A DNA stretch of 64,000 bases from the NCBI RefSeq assembly GCF_900113735.1, contig NZ_FOQM01000030.1, positions 1-64,000 of the forward strand, given 5' to 3'. This stretch comes from Bradyrhizobium sp. Gha. Its GTDB lineage: Bacteria > Pseudomonadota > Alphaproteobacteria > Rhizobiales > Xanthobacteraceae. Under the pieces are notes generated by a model. It did no database searches, had not been told where the DNA came from, and saw only the letters and a list, made by a program, of their open reading frames with translations. Below, piece by piece: positions 9,266 to 16,264 of the stretch. The first letter of the stretch is position 1. Each line of letters begins with the position of its first letter. The translations under genes were made by a program, and so were the position numbers.

Positions 9266-9730
9266 ATGACCACAAAAGGTGAGCATGAGAGCAACGTGAT
9301 CGAGGCACCGTTCCTCACCGAACTGGCCAAGATTTGGCGTGCTCAGGACACCAACGGAGCCTGGGGCGGGAAGAGCGATCTCGATCTAGTTGAACCCTAT
9401 ATCCTGAACAAGGAGAAACGGCGCGCATTGCCGATTATTGGTGATCCAGATCCCAATACACTGTGGCGACTTGAGCTGTTCTTCAATGCGGTCGCGCTGT
9501 CAATAGAGCGGGAGACCGGCATTATGATCCAGCCGATACTGAAGCTGCATCCTGAAGGGTTCGGCCGCATAGTGCTCATCGCGGGGCGGTTGGTCGCCGT
9601 AAACAAGCAGCTTCGCGATGTGCATCGTTTCGGGTTCGATAATTACGTCAAGCTAGCTCATGAGGGCGACAAATACGTCAGCCAGGGTATCGGTCTGATC
9701 AGGAAATTTCCAGACGTGGCGAACTATTGA
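9266..9730 (+). CDS. NifX-associated nitrogen fixation protein (DUF269)
   Basis: The 154-residue protein matches the DUF269 family always found behind nifX in proteobacterial nif operons. Recognisable segments are FLTELAKIWRAQDTNGAWGG and ILKLHPEGFGRIVLIAGRL. Its exact role is unknown; genetic context ties it to cofactor assembly or electron transfer. It begins seven bases after nifX, behind a GAGGTGAT ribosome site, and is followed by the next small gene after 12 bases. Confidence 0.9.
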   Translation: MTTKGEHESNVIEAPFLTELAKIWRAQDTNGAWGGKSDLDLVEPYILNKEKRRALPIIGDPDPNTLWRLELFFNAVALSIERETGIMIQPILKLHPEGFGRIVLIAGRLVAVNKQLRDVHRFGFDNYVKLAHEGDKYVSQGIGLIRKFPDVANY

Positions 9731-9742
9731 GGATACCCACTC

Positions 9743-9943
9743 ATGGGCGAGCGTGAAACACTTAAGGCTGAGCTAAGGAAATTGTCCGTCAGGGCGATAC
9801 AAGCCAAGATGGATCTGCACGACCTTTCGGAAGAATTACCTAACAACTGGATCTCGATCATGGCAGTGGCGCAGAAGGCGTACGATGCCTATGCCGAACT
9901 TGAGCGCAAGGCTCGCGACTTGAAGGCGCTGGAAAATACCTGA
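9743..9943 (+). CDS. Small NifX-associated helical protein (DUF683/CCE_0567 type)
   Basis: A 66-residue, highly charged, helical protein (LKAELRKLSVRAIQAKMDLH, AYAELERKARDLKALE). Short two-helix proteins of this family lie between the DUF269 gene and fdxB in many nif operons, and some are reported as iron- or metal-binding. The start is the ATG at 9743 following GAGGATACC. The context places it in the nifDKENX-fdxB operon; its function is unassigned. Confidence 0.86.
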   Translation: MGERETLKAELRKLSVRAIQAKMDLHDLSEELPNNWISIMAVAQKAYDAYAELERKARDLKALENT

Positions 9944-9954
9944 AGGGGCAACGC

Positions 9955-10251
9955 ATGTCGTTTCAAACACGAGACGGGCGCAACTGGATACCACAATACC
10001 TGATCTCGATCGATCCCAAGAAGTGCATCGGATGCGGCCGCTGTTTCAAGGTGTGCGGCCGAGATGTCATGACTTTGAAAGGAATCGGTGAGGACGGCGG
10101 ACTTATCAACGCCGACGACGAAGACGATGAGATCGAAAAGAAGATTATGGTTCTGAACGATCAAGGCGCCTGCGTTGGCTGCGGTGCATGCGCCAGGGTT
10201 TGCCCGGCCAATTGCCAGACTCACAGTTCGGCCGAATCTGAAGCGGCTTGA
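9955..10251 (+). CDS. fdxB: Nif-specific ferredoxin III (2[4Fe-4S])
   Basis: The 98-residue ferredoxin has two cluster motifs: CIGCGRCFKVCGRD (residues about 24-35) and CVGCGACARVCPAN (about 75-86). The acidic insert between them (GGLINADDEDDEIEKK) is characteristic of FdxB/ferredoxin III. It probably serves cofactor assembly or electron delivery to nitrogenase-linked steps. The start at 9955 is preceded by GAAGGGGC. It closes the nifDKENX operon; no further coding gene follows before nopP. Confidence 0.94.
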   Translation: MSFQTRDGRNWIPQYLISIDPKKCIGCGRCFKVCGRDVMTLKGIGEDGGLINADDEDDEIEKKIMVLNDQGACVGCGACARVCPANCQTHSSAESEAA

Positions 10252-11037
10252 GCGAACACTCCCGTCGCGGCCGGTGAGATATAAGGAGCGAAAGCGCAAT
10301 TGTGATCAGGTGAACTCATCGCGAGGCGGCGCGCCAGGAAGGTGTCGGTCAGACATCGAACATCAGGATCGAGCGAGCTAAGGCGCAGGCAAGGAGCGGC
10401 AAGCGTTGGGCTCCAGCTATGCACGCCGATAGCATAACCGTTGCCCGGAAACACTCGTTCTCCAATAGTCCACGTATTCGTAGAAGGCGAACTGCGCCTC
10501 GCGCAAAGCTAAGTAGATCAAAGTGTATCAGCAGAGTTCAAAGACAGTTCGCCAAACATCAGGCGGGTATGATCGAAGCGGATGCTATGCACGTTCGCTT
10601 GCCGATCGTACGAAGGCTAGTTGGCCCCCGCTGCCGATTGTGGCCAATGATGTCCGCCTAGATGGTTGGTTGATTCCTTGATAAGGTGAGCGGGGAACGC
10701 TTCAGATGGTCTCTGGGCGCGTCCGGGCGGCACGACATTTCTCTGGACAGCAGTCCTTGCAATCGAGCAGCGGGCATCGAGAGCACATTGCAAAAGCACG
10801 ACGCAGTTCGCGCTTTTTTCCAATTCCCGTTGCTCGCGTTCTCGGGCCAATGTTCCTAGTTGGCCGAGCACCATGTGCTGTTAGGAACGGGCGGGTCATC
10901 GCCATTAAGTATTGGCTTCTTGGAAGGACCGGGTTTAGGGGAGTCCACCTTACAGCTCGCCGCGGTTACAAGTAGATATCTGTAATTCAGGCGCAGATTG
11001 CACCCGTAGTCGCGAGGAGGGCGCTCAGAAAGCTCTG
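10252..11037. other. Non-coding gap between fdxB and nopP
   Basis: About 790 bases without a supportable gene. The open frames here show no recognisable motifs, ribosome sites or compositional support. No clear hairpin terminator for the nif operon is visible. The right end leads into the tts box of nopP. Confidence 0.6.
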
Positions 11038-11065
11038 GTCAGTTTGTGGTCAGCTAGGATTATTA
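11038..11065 (+). promoter_or_regulatory. tts box upstream of nopP
   Basis: The 28-base site starts with GTCAGTTTGTGGTCAGCT and ends with TA after eight further bases. It is nearly identical in layout to the box before nopB in this window (GTCAGTTTTTGGTCAGCT, N8, TA). tts boxes bind the response regulator TtsI, which turns on type III secretion genes after flavonoid induction. The nopP start lies about 70 bases downstream. Confidence 0.82.
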
Positions 11066-11134
11066 TCCTTGTCGGCAGAGCTTGCACGGCACGAGCTCGT
11101 TTGCGTGCAATTTTGCCGACAGGAGAGCGGTCTG

Positions 11135-11977
11135 ATGTATGGCAGAATCGTTGGCTCATCCAGCCAGTTCACAAGCGGTAACCAAGCTGACGATTCGTCA
11201 GACGCGGGAGATAGTCCTCGGTTTGCGGATACAATTGCGGGGATGGGGCCAGCGGGCTCTTCATCCGAACCAGCGGCGTCATACTTTCTCGTCCCCGAGC
11301 CGCCCATTCGAGAGATCGACCGCAAAACTTTCAACGATGAAGTTGGCAGATACTTGGGCAGTGATATCAGGGACATTGCCAAGAGCCCAGAAGAGTACTC
11401 GGAATTCGTGTCTAACAAGGCTGCGCGTGCAGCAATGGTCGCTGGAAGCTACGCCAACACCTATGACGATTCAAATAAGCCAGCACGATTTTTCCGCTAC
11501 AGTTTGGGCGACGAAATTGTCGGGGTTCTAAGAGCCGGAGGTCCGGTGTGGATTAAAGGAGATGATTTTAAACAACAGTTTGGGCGCAACGATATCACAT
11601 CCGTGGTAGATCTTAGGCTGACTCATCCACTTGTCGAGAACGCTGGCGATATCCTGCTAGAACATCAACTGCGAGAGGACGGCAAAGATCCGCTCATTCT
11701 GTCGCGGCCGGCGTTACCAGGCATGGAACCGCGTCTGGCCGAAATGGGGTTTGTTCACGTAGGTCGTAACCACTGGGTGCTGGATCCTCGCCAGAACCCG
11801 GATGTCTGGACGAAGAACGACAATGACAAGTGGCAGCGGGTAGGCAAGCCTACGCAGTATCTTTCGAAGGCTGGCGGCAATGACGTCGGTCCTCAAAGAG
11901 GCTACGAGACGGATTCGTCCGACGATGATCCTTCATTCTACTTGGAGCGGGCTCTTAGTGGGATGCGCATGGAGTGA
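11135..11977 (+). CDS. nopP: Type III secreted effector NopP
   Basis: NopP is a rhizobial effector injected into host cells; in soybean Bradyrhizobium, NopP variants decide compatibility with Rj2 plants. The start is set at the ATG at 11135 (AGGAG at 11121-11125), giving 280 residues and the expected N-terminus MYGRIVGSSSQ with a Ser/Gly-rich secretion region (residues 1-60). The folded part runs from about PPIREIDRKTFNDEVGRYLG to the C-terminus and includes FRYSLGDEIVGVLRAGGPVW. There is no signal peptide. The gene stands alone behind its own tts box, about 36 kb from the secretion apparatus and directly after the nifDKENX operon. Confidence 0.88.
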   Translation: MYGRIVGSSSQFTSGNQADDSSDAGDSPRFADTIAGMGPAGSSSEPAASYFLVPEPPIREIDRKTFNDEVGRYLGSDIRDIAKSPEEYSEFVSNKAARAAMVAGSYANTYDDSNKPARFFRYSLGDEIVGVLRAGGPVWIKGDDFKQQFGRNDITSVVDLRLTHPLVENAGDILLEHQLREDGKDPLILSRPALPGMEPRLAEMGFVHVGRNHWVLDPRQNPDVWTKNDNDKWQRVGKPTQYLSKAGGNDVGPQRGYETDSSDDDPSFYLERALSGMRME

Positions 11978-12039
11978 ATTGGTTGCAATACAGCAACGCG
12001 TTGCGGATTTCACCGTTCTAACCGGGCTCGGTTTCAAAG

Positions 12040-12066
12040 GGGGGACGCACGCTCGCCGCGTCCCCC
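12040..12066 (+). terminator. Hairpin downstream of nopP
   Basis: GGGGGACGC (12040-12048) pairs perfectly with GCGTCCCCC (12058-12066) around a 9-base loop, 62 bases after the nopP stop. There is no T-run, so it may act as an RNA 3' end or a weak terminator. Confidence 0.55.
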
Positions 12067-12430
12067 TCGCGGGCTGAAATGACTGTTCAACCCTTCTCAA
12101 AAGGCAGCTATGGCGCTGCCACGAGATGCACAATCTGCGGGCCTAACGGAACTTGGTGGTATTAATGGGAAGCAACGACTAGCCAAGGCGTCCAGCTATC
12201 CGGCCAACGGAGTAGAATGCCCAGAGCTCAAAGCTGCAGTTGCGCAGCCATCATGGAAATGGCATCGGGTCCAATTGCCGAACAAGTCCGGAGTTTGCGC
12301 CGGATAGTTGGATGAGCCACCAGCACGGCTTCGGGCTAGGTCACCACGGACACGAAACGCTCCAAGACTTGTACGGTTCTTGCAAGTCGATTGCACGCCG
12401 GCATGAACAGCGTCTTGCAACAAACGTGCG
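12067..12430. other. Gap before the Rieske gene
   Basis: About 360 bases with no convincing gene. No GG-N10-GC sigma-54 signal with correct spacing is found on the plus strand, so the promoter of the Rieske gene is not identified. Confidence 0.5.
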
Positions 12431-12829
12431 ATGAAGCAGACAATACCAATCTACGCCATTTGCGGCTTTAAAGACATTTCGAACCGCCAGGCCATAGGAT
12501 TCCATCTTATGATCGTCGAAGATGACGGCAAGCAACGGCCGTGGCCCGTTGTCGTAGTTCGGTGGGGCAAAAAGGTGCTTGGCTATGTCAATGAATGTCC
12601 GCACAACAGCGTCCGCTTGGATTGGGAGCAGAACGAATTCCTCGATCCATACCGTATCCGGCTGATGTGCGGCAAGCACGGTTCGACCTTCGAACTCGGT
12701 AGCGGCCGGTGCGTCGAAGGTCCATGTCAAGGTAGGGCGCTCACGCCGATCGCGTTGGCCGTTCTAGAGGGCGATATCTGCGTCGTGGGAGTTCATCTTG
12801 TCGAAGACGATGCATCGACCATCGAGTGA
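12431..12829 (+). CDS. Rieske-type [2Fe-2S] protein
   Basis: The 132-residue protein carries a Rieske cluster motif: Cys-Pro-His (NECPHNSVRLDW, about residues 56-60) and Cys-Gly-Lys-His (LMCGKHGSTFELG, about 81-84). That corresponds to C-x-H and C-x2-H ligand pairs. It is small and soluble, without a membrane helix, so it resembles ferredoxin-like Rieske proteins rather than the bc1 subunit. Its position between nopP and the iscN-nifS unit suggests electron transfer or redox maintenance in nitrogen-fixing cells; that role is inferred from context. Confidence 0.85.
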   Translation: MKQTIPIYAICGFKDISNRQAIGFHLMIVEDDGKQRPWPVVVVRWGKKVLGYVNECPHNSVRLDWEQNEFLDPYRIRLMCGKHGSTFELGSGRCVEGPCQGRALTPIALAVLEGDICVVGVHLVEDDASTIE

Positions 12830-12838
12830 GAACCCCGC

Positions 12839-13432
12839 TCAGACCGGTCGGTTCTCGTTGCGGTTTTTCACAGCGTCCATTCTCTTCAGTCCATCCTCAT
12901 ACGAGATGTCATCATAGGACAGATCGATATTTTTTGCAGCGTCGAGGAGGATATCTAGCTTGCCGCCCGGGTCGAGCCTCTTGATGTCGTCCTTGTTCAG
13001 CCCAGTCAGGTCCATCATCTCCTTCCAAACTGTGGACTCGTCGCACGGTAAGACGTGGAAGTTTATATCGCCAAACTTGACTCGGTACTTTGCCAGCAGA
13101 TCGACGTTGTTGCAGAACATAAAATAGCTGCCTGTTGGGCGTAAGGCACCGTTAAGAACGGTCGAAACGTCGCCGAGATAGGCAAAGGAGTGTAGGTAGC
13201 CGGCCAGCACCGGAATGGTGCGTTCTCCTTCCTGCGCGATGGTGAGAACTTGCTCGATCGAGTAGTCCGGCGGTCGTTTCTCATCCGCGACCTGAGTTTG
13301 GAACTTCAGCGCGATGTCGCCGCGAAAGCCGAATCGACCCGGCTTAGTAGTCGCGCCTTTGAGTACGGCGTTGAGCAGGCGGCCCTCCCTCTCAAATCTG
13401 CCGAGTGCGGTATTTTCGATTGAAGTCATCAA
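12839..13432 (-). CDS. Uncharacterised protein with divergent NifA/sigma-54 promoter
   Basis: A 197-residue soluble protein with no domain I recognise. Notable segments are KPGRFGFRGDIALKFQTQVA, YFMFCNNVDLLAKYRVKFGD and a lysine/aspartate-rich C-terminus. There is no signal peptide or membrane segment; it has two cysteines (in MFCNN and LPCDE). The start used (13432) has a second Met directly after it. Just upstream, on the same strand, lies GGCAGGCAAATTGC (GG-N10-GC), and a TGT-N10-ACA site sits between it and iscN. The gene is therefore probably expressed under nitrogen-fixing conditions. It converges with the Rieske gene, leaving only nine bases between the two stops. Confidence 0.8.
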   Translation of the reverse strand: MMTSIENTALGRFEREGRLLNAVLKGATTKPGRFGFRGDIALKFQTQVADEKRPPDYSIEQVLTIAQEGERTIPVLAGYLHSFAYLGDVSTVLNGALRPTGSYFMFCNNVDLLAKYRVKFGDINFHVLPCDESTVWKEMMDLTGLNKDDIKRLDPGGKLDILLDAAKNIDLSYDDISYEDGLKRMDAVKNRNENRPV

Positions 13433-13486
13433 TTTCGTCCTCGATCTAAGCTCTTCACCGACCCTGGGTCAGGAAGCCAGATGCGA

Positions 13487-13502
13487 TGCAATTTGCCTGC
13501 CG
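13487..13502 (-). promoter_or_regulatory. Sigma-54 promoter of the 197-aa gene
   Basis: Read on the minus strand the site is CGGCAGGCAAATTGCA: GG and GC are ten bases apart, and the -12 part TTGCA is perfect. It lies about 56 bases from the NifA site at 13558-13573 and about 55 bases from the start codon. Confidence 0.7.
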
Positions 13503-13557
13503 CCGGATGTGCAGCGGCCAAGCTTGGAAGAAAGCGGGCGGGGCGACTCAACTACTT

Positions 13558-13573
13558 GTCAGGAATCTGACAT
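13558..13573. promoter_or_regulatory. NifA upstream activator site shared by divergent promoters
   Basis: TGT-CAGGAATCTG-ACA matches TGT-N10-ACA exactly. It lies between two opposing GG-N10-GC promoters (13487-13502 minus, 13625-13640 plus), roughly 50-60 bases from each, so one enhancer could serve both. Confidence 0.8.
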
Positions 13574-13624
13574 CTGTTCCAAAGCCAACGGCACCGAACC
13601 AAGCATCAATGAGGAGCTGCGCGG

Positions 13625-13640
13625 TGGCACGTGACTTGCT
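13625..13640 (+). promoter_or_regulatory. Sigma-54 promoter of iscN-nifS-nifT
   Basis: TGGCACGTGACTTGCT matches the consensus TGGCACG-N4-TTGCT perfectly. Transcription would begin around 13651, 23 bases before the iscN ATG. Confidence 0.92.
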
Positions 13641-13673
13641 CTTTGCGAGGTACACAACTGATGGGGCAAAGAC

Positions 13674-13994
13674 ATGATCAACCTGACCGACAGTGCTGTG
13701 ACTGCGATCAAGGGCGCGATGTCGTCATCGACGCACTCGCCTGGCGGTCTGCGCGTCGCGATTGAAGCGGGCGGCTGCAATGGATTCAAATACAAAATGG
13801 GTCTTGCGGAAGAGCCAAAGCCTGACGAGACCGTGATCGAGTACGCTGGTCTGAAGGTGTTCGTCGATAACAACAGTCGAGAGTATCTGATCGGTACGAC
13901 CATTGATTTCGTGCTGGCACCGGAGAGCCCTGGCTTTACCTTTCACAACCCGAACGCGACTGCAAACTGCTCCTGCGGAAAATCGTTCAGATGA
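13674..13994 (+). CDS. iscN: A-type Fe-S carrier (IscA/HesB family), nif-linked
   Basis: A-type carriers accept and deliver Fe-S clusters; this nif-linked copy probably serves nitrogenase maturation with NifS. The 106-residue protein has the three conserved cysteines: GGCNGFKYKM (about residue 37) and CSCGKSF near the C-terminus (about 101 and 103). It starts behind the perfect sigma-54 promoter and overlaps the next small gene (ATGA at 13991-13994). The symbol follows rhizobial usage for the gene before nifS. Confidence 0.88.
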   Translation: MINLTDSAVTAIKGAMSSSTHSPGGLRVAIEAGGCNGFKYKMGLAEEPKPDETVIEYAGLKVFVDNNSREYLIGTTIDFVLAPESPGFTFHNPNATANCSCGKSFR

Positions 13995-14215
13995 TGGAGG
14001 GACCTGATCAGCCGATGAGGATGAAGACATTGAACCATGCTGACCGAGCCAGAGTAACTGACGAAGTTGTCGCTGCGGCGAGGCTGGCCAGTACTTGTAC
14101 GTCGTCAGAGATTTCGAGGGTGCGGCTTGCAGGTATTCAGGCGCAATTGGGGCGTGAGATCGGAGGATTGGATCGCCTGGTCCTCGTTACTGCTGCAGGC
14201 GAGGTGCTGGATTGA
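13991..14215 (+). CDS. Small protein between iscN and nifS
   Basis: A 74-residue protein I do not recognise, with a likely helical body (HADRARVTDEVVAAARLAST, LAGIQAQLGREIGGLDRLVL). It is coupled at both ends: its ATG overlaps the iscN stop and its stop overlaps the TTG start of nifS. This tight packing argues that it is translated. The internal ATG at 14024 (MKTLNHAD) is an alternative start. It has one cysteine and no transmembrane segment. Confidence 0.68.
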   Translation: MMEGPDQPMRMKTLNHADRARVTDEVVAAARLASTCTSSEISRVRLAGIQAQLGREIGGLDRLVLVTAAGEVLD

Positions 14216-15384
14216 GCAAAAATCGAGTGCCGATTTACCTCGATAACAATGCAACAACGCGGACTGATCCATCCGTCGTGCAAGCGATGTTGCCGTTCTT
14301 TACCAAGCAATTCGGCAACGCGTCGTCCACGCATGCCTTCGGCAACGAGGTCGCAATCGCTCTGAGGCAGGCCCGGAGAGGCTTGAGGAGCCTATTAGGT
14401 GGTGCATACGATCACGAAATCGTCTTCACCTCGGGAGGGACCGAAGCCAATAATGCGGCAATCCTATCTGCGCTTGCGACGCAGGAAGGTAGAGACGAGG
14501 TGGTCACCACATCGGTTGAGCACTCGGCTGTACTTGCGCTGACGGAGCAATTGACGACAAGGCGTGTCAAGACGCACATTGTACCCGTAGATGCCCGGGG
14601 CCGGCTCGACATCGAGGCGTTTCGCTGTGCTCTTGGACCACGGACAGCGATCGCCTCTGTTATGCTGGCCAATAATGAGACCGGAACGATGTTTCCTGTG
14701 GAGTTTTTGGCCGAGTTGACCCGAGAGGCAGGCGCGCTGTTCCACACGGATGCGGTGCAAGCCATTGGTAAGGTGGGTTTGAATCTAAAGGACAGCGCTA
14801 TCGACATGCTGTCCCTATCCGCGCACAAGCTGCACGGTCCCAAGGGCGTCGGCGCGTTATATCTCCGCAAAGGGACGAAGTTCTGGCCGCTGATCCGCGG
14901 CGGATCACAGGAACGAGGGCGTCGCGGGGGGACCGAGAATGTTCCCGGAATTATCGGCCTGGGAAAAGCTGCCGAGCTTGCGGCGGAACGGCTTGAACCT
15001 GAGCGCATTCGCATCGGCGCTTTACGCGACCGCCTTGAGCAAGGGATTTTACACAATGGCGGCTGCGTCGTGCTCGGCGACGTCACAAATCGGCTCGCGA
15101 ACACGACGAATATTGCCTTCGACTATCTCGAAGGCGAAGCCATTGCGCACCATCTCAATCAGGTCGGCATCGCCGTGTCGCTCGGATCAGCCTGCAGCTC
15201 CGGCTCAATGCAGCCATCGCACGTCCTGCGCGCTATGCAGGTGCCTTCCTGGCGGATGCACGGCGCTGTGCGCTTTTCGCTTTCGCGTGAAACCTCGTTC
15301 GCTCAAGTCGATGAAGTCTTGTGCGCAGTGTCAGATATCGTGGCTCGCCTGCGCGCCAACTCCCGCGTTACAGCCGGAGAGTAG
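14212..15384 (+). CDS. nifS: Cysteine desulfurase NifS
   Basis: NifS is a PLP enzyme that removes sulfur from cysteine for nitrogenase Fe-S clusters. The 390 residues include YLDNNATTRTDPSVV at the N-terminus, FTSGGTEANN, the PLP lysine in LSLSAHKLHGPKGVG (about residue 205), and the persulfide cysteine in SLGSACSSGSM (about 328). The start appears to be TTG at 14212, overlapping the preceding stop. nifT follows after four bases. The gene looks intact. Confidence 0.95.
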   Translation: MSKNRVPIYLDNNATTRTDPSVVQAMLPFFTKQFGNASSTHAFGNEVAIALRQARRGLRSLLGGAYDHEIVFTSGGTEANNAAILSALATQEGRDEVVTTSVEHSAVLALTEQLTTRRVKTHIVPVDARGRLDIEAFRCALGPRTAIASVMLANNETGTMFPVEFLAELTREAGALFHTDAVQAIGKVGLNLKDSAIDMLSLSAHKLHGPKGVGALYLRKGTKFWPLIRGGSQERGRRGGTENVPGIIGLGKAAELAAERLEPERIRIGALRDRLEQGILHNGGCVVLGDVTNRLANTTNIAFDYLEGEAIAHHLNQVGIAVSLGSACSSGSMQPSHVLRAMQVPSWRMHGAVRFSLSRETSFAQVDEVLCAVSDIVARLRANSRVTAGE

Positions 15385-15388
15385 ACCC

Positions 15389-15613
15389 ATGAAAATCATG
15401 ATCCGCCGTTCTCCGGATACGGGTCTGTCGATCTACGTGCCAAAAAAGGATCTCGAGGAGCCAATCATAGCCTCGGAGTACGAGACCCTTTGGGGCGGCT
15501 GGATCAAAGTAGCTAACGGCTGGGTGCTCGATCTGCCCGAGATGGCGAGCGACACGCGATTACCGATTACGATCGACGCGAAGAAGCGGGACGGAAACGG
15601 CAGCAATCCGTGA
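15389..15613 (+). CDS. fixU: NifT/FixU family protein
   Basis: The 74-residue protein matches the NifT/FixU family (MKIMIRRSPDTGLSIYVPKK, then a Trp-rich stretch around LWGGWIKVANGW). The family is conserved in nif clusters but has no firm biochemical role and is dispensable where tested. It follows nifS by four bases and closes the iscN-nifS operon. Confidence 0.9.
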   Translation: MKIMIRRSPDTGLSIYVPKKDLEEPIIASEYETLWGGWIKVANGWVLDLPEMASDTRLPITIDAKKRDGNGSNP

Positions 15614-16112
15614 AGGACTCACGCAAATCACCCTGCTGATGCGGATGCAGAGGTCACTCTCGTGGGGCCCCAGCGCCGGGTCTTCGGACCGCGAGCATTG
15701 CACTATCTCATTCGGGCTCAGGGAACTATGCAGATGCGATGTGCTGAAGACCGGCCAGAGGCGTCGGCCTGCCTTTGCGCCGGCAAGTTGGCGAGACCCC
15801 GCCGTCTCTGGGAAGCGAATGGCTCTGTCGACATCAGCAAAACGCCCTCCACGACGGCGTTGATAATACAAGGACTGCTCGACCAGCCGGCAGAAGAGAT
15901 TGCACTACCATCTTTGGCACTCATTGCTGCCCGTCAGCGTAGGCCGCGTCGTAGCGACTATTGGCCTTATAAGTCCGAAGCGGCCGGTTCGGATCCGCTT
16001 GCTGTGAGAACGGCAATGCGTGAACCCCCTTTAGATTTAGCCGGGTCGGGCGAGCGCAGCGCGAGAATGAAAGGACAAGCCATGGAGCTCTGGGTGAGAA
16101 TAGAGACCCATC
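15614..16112. other. Gap between fixU and the nifB control region
   Basis: About 500 bases with no gene I can support. A 177-residue open frame at 15662-16195 overlaps the nifB activator site and shows no family motif. The right-hand part leads into the nifB enhancer and promoter. Confidence 0.5.
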
Positions 16113-16128
16113 TGTCGCTTTGCCAACA
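16113..16128. promoter_or_regulatory. NifA upstream activator site for nifB
   Basis: TGT-CGCTTTGCCA-ACA matches TGT-N10-ACA and lies 77 bases before the -24 element of the nifB promoter. Confidence 0.83.
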
Positions 16129-16204
16129 AGCTCATCATTGCTGTTCCTGCAAGCGCGAATGCGAGCTGCGCTACACCGCGACCGCAATTACTTAATTCTT
16201 GCTA

Positions 16205-16220
16205 TGGCATGCAAGTTGCT
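16205..16220 (+). promoter_or_regulatory. Sigma-54 promoter of nifB-frxA-nifZ
   Basis: TGGCATGCAAGTTGCT has GG and GC ten bases apart and one mismatch to consensus. Transcription would start near 16231, about 35 bases before nifB. Confidence 0.9.
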
Positions 16221-16264
16221 ACCCCGCTTCCTGAGGCTCGCTCGAGGATGATCTTGGGAGGGCG

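Noticed and set aside
12250..12280. TGGCATCGGGTCCAATTGC before the Rieske gene as a sigma-54 promoter
   Set aside because: GG and GC are 14 bases apart instead of 10, which does not fit sigma-54 recognition.
15662..16195. 177-codon frame between fixU and nifB
   Set aside because: Overlaps the NifA activator site, has no ribosome site and no recognisable sequence.
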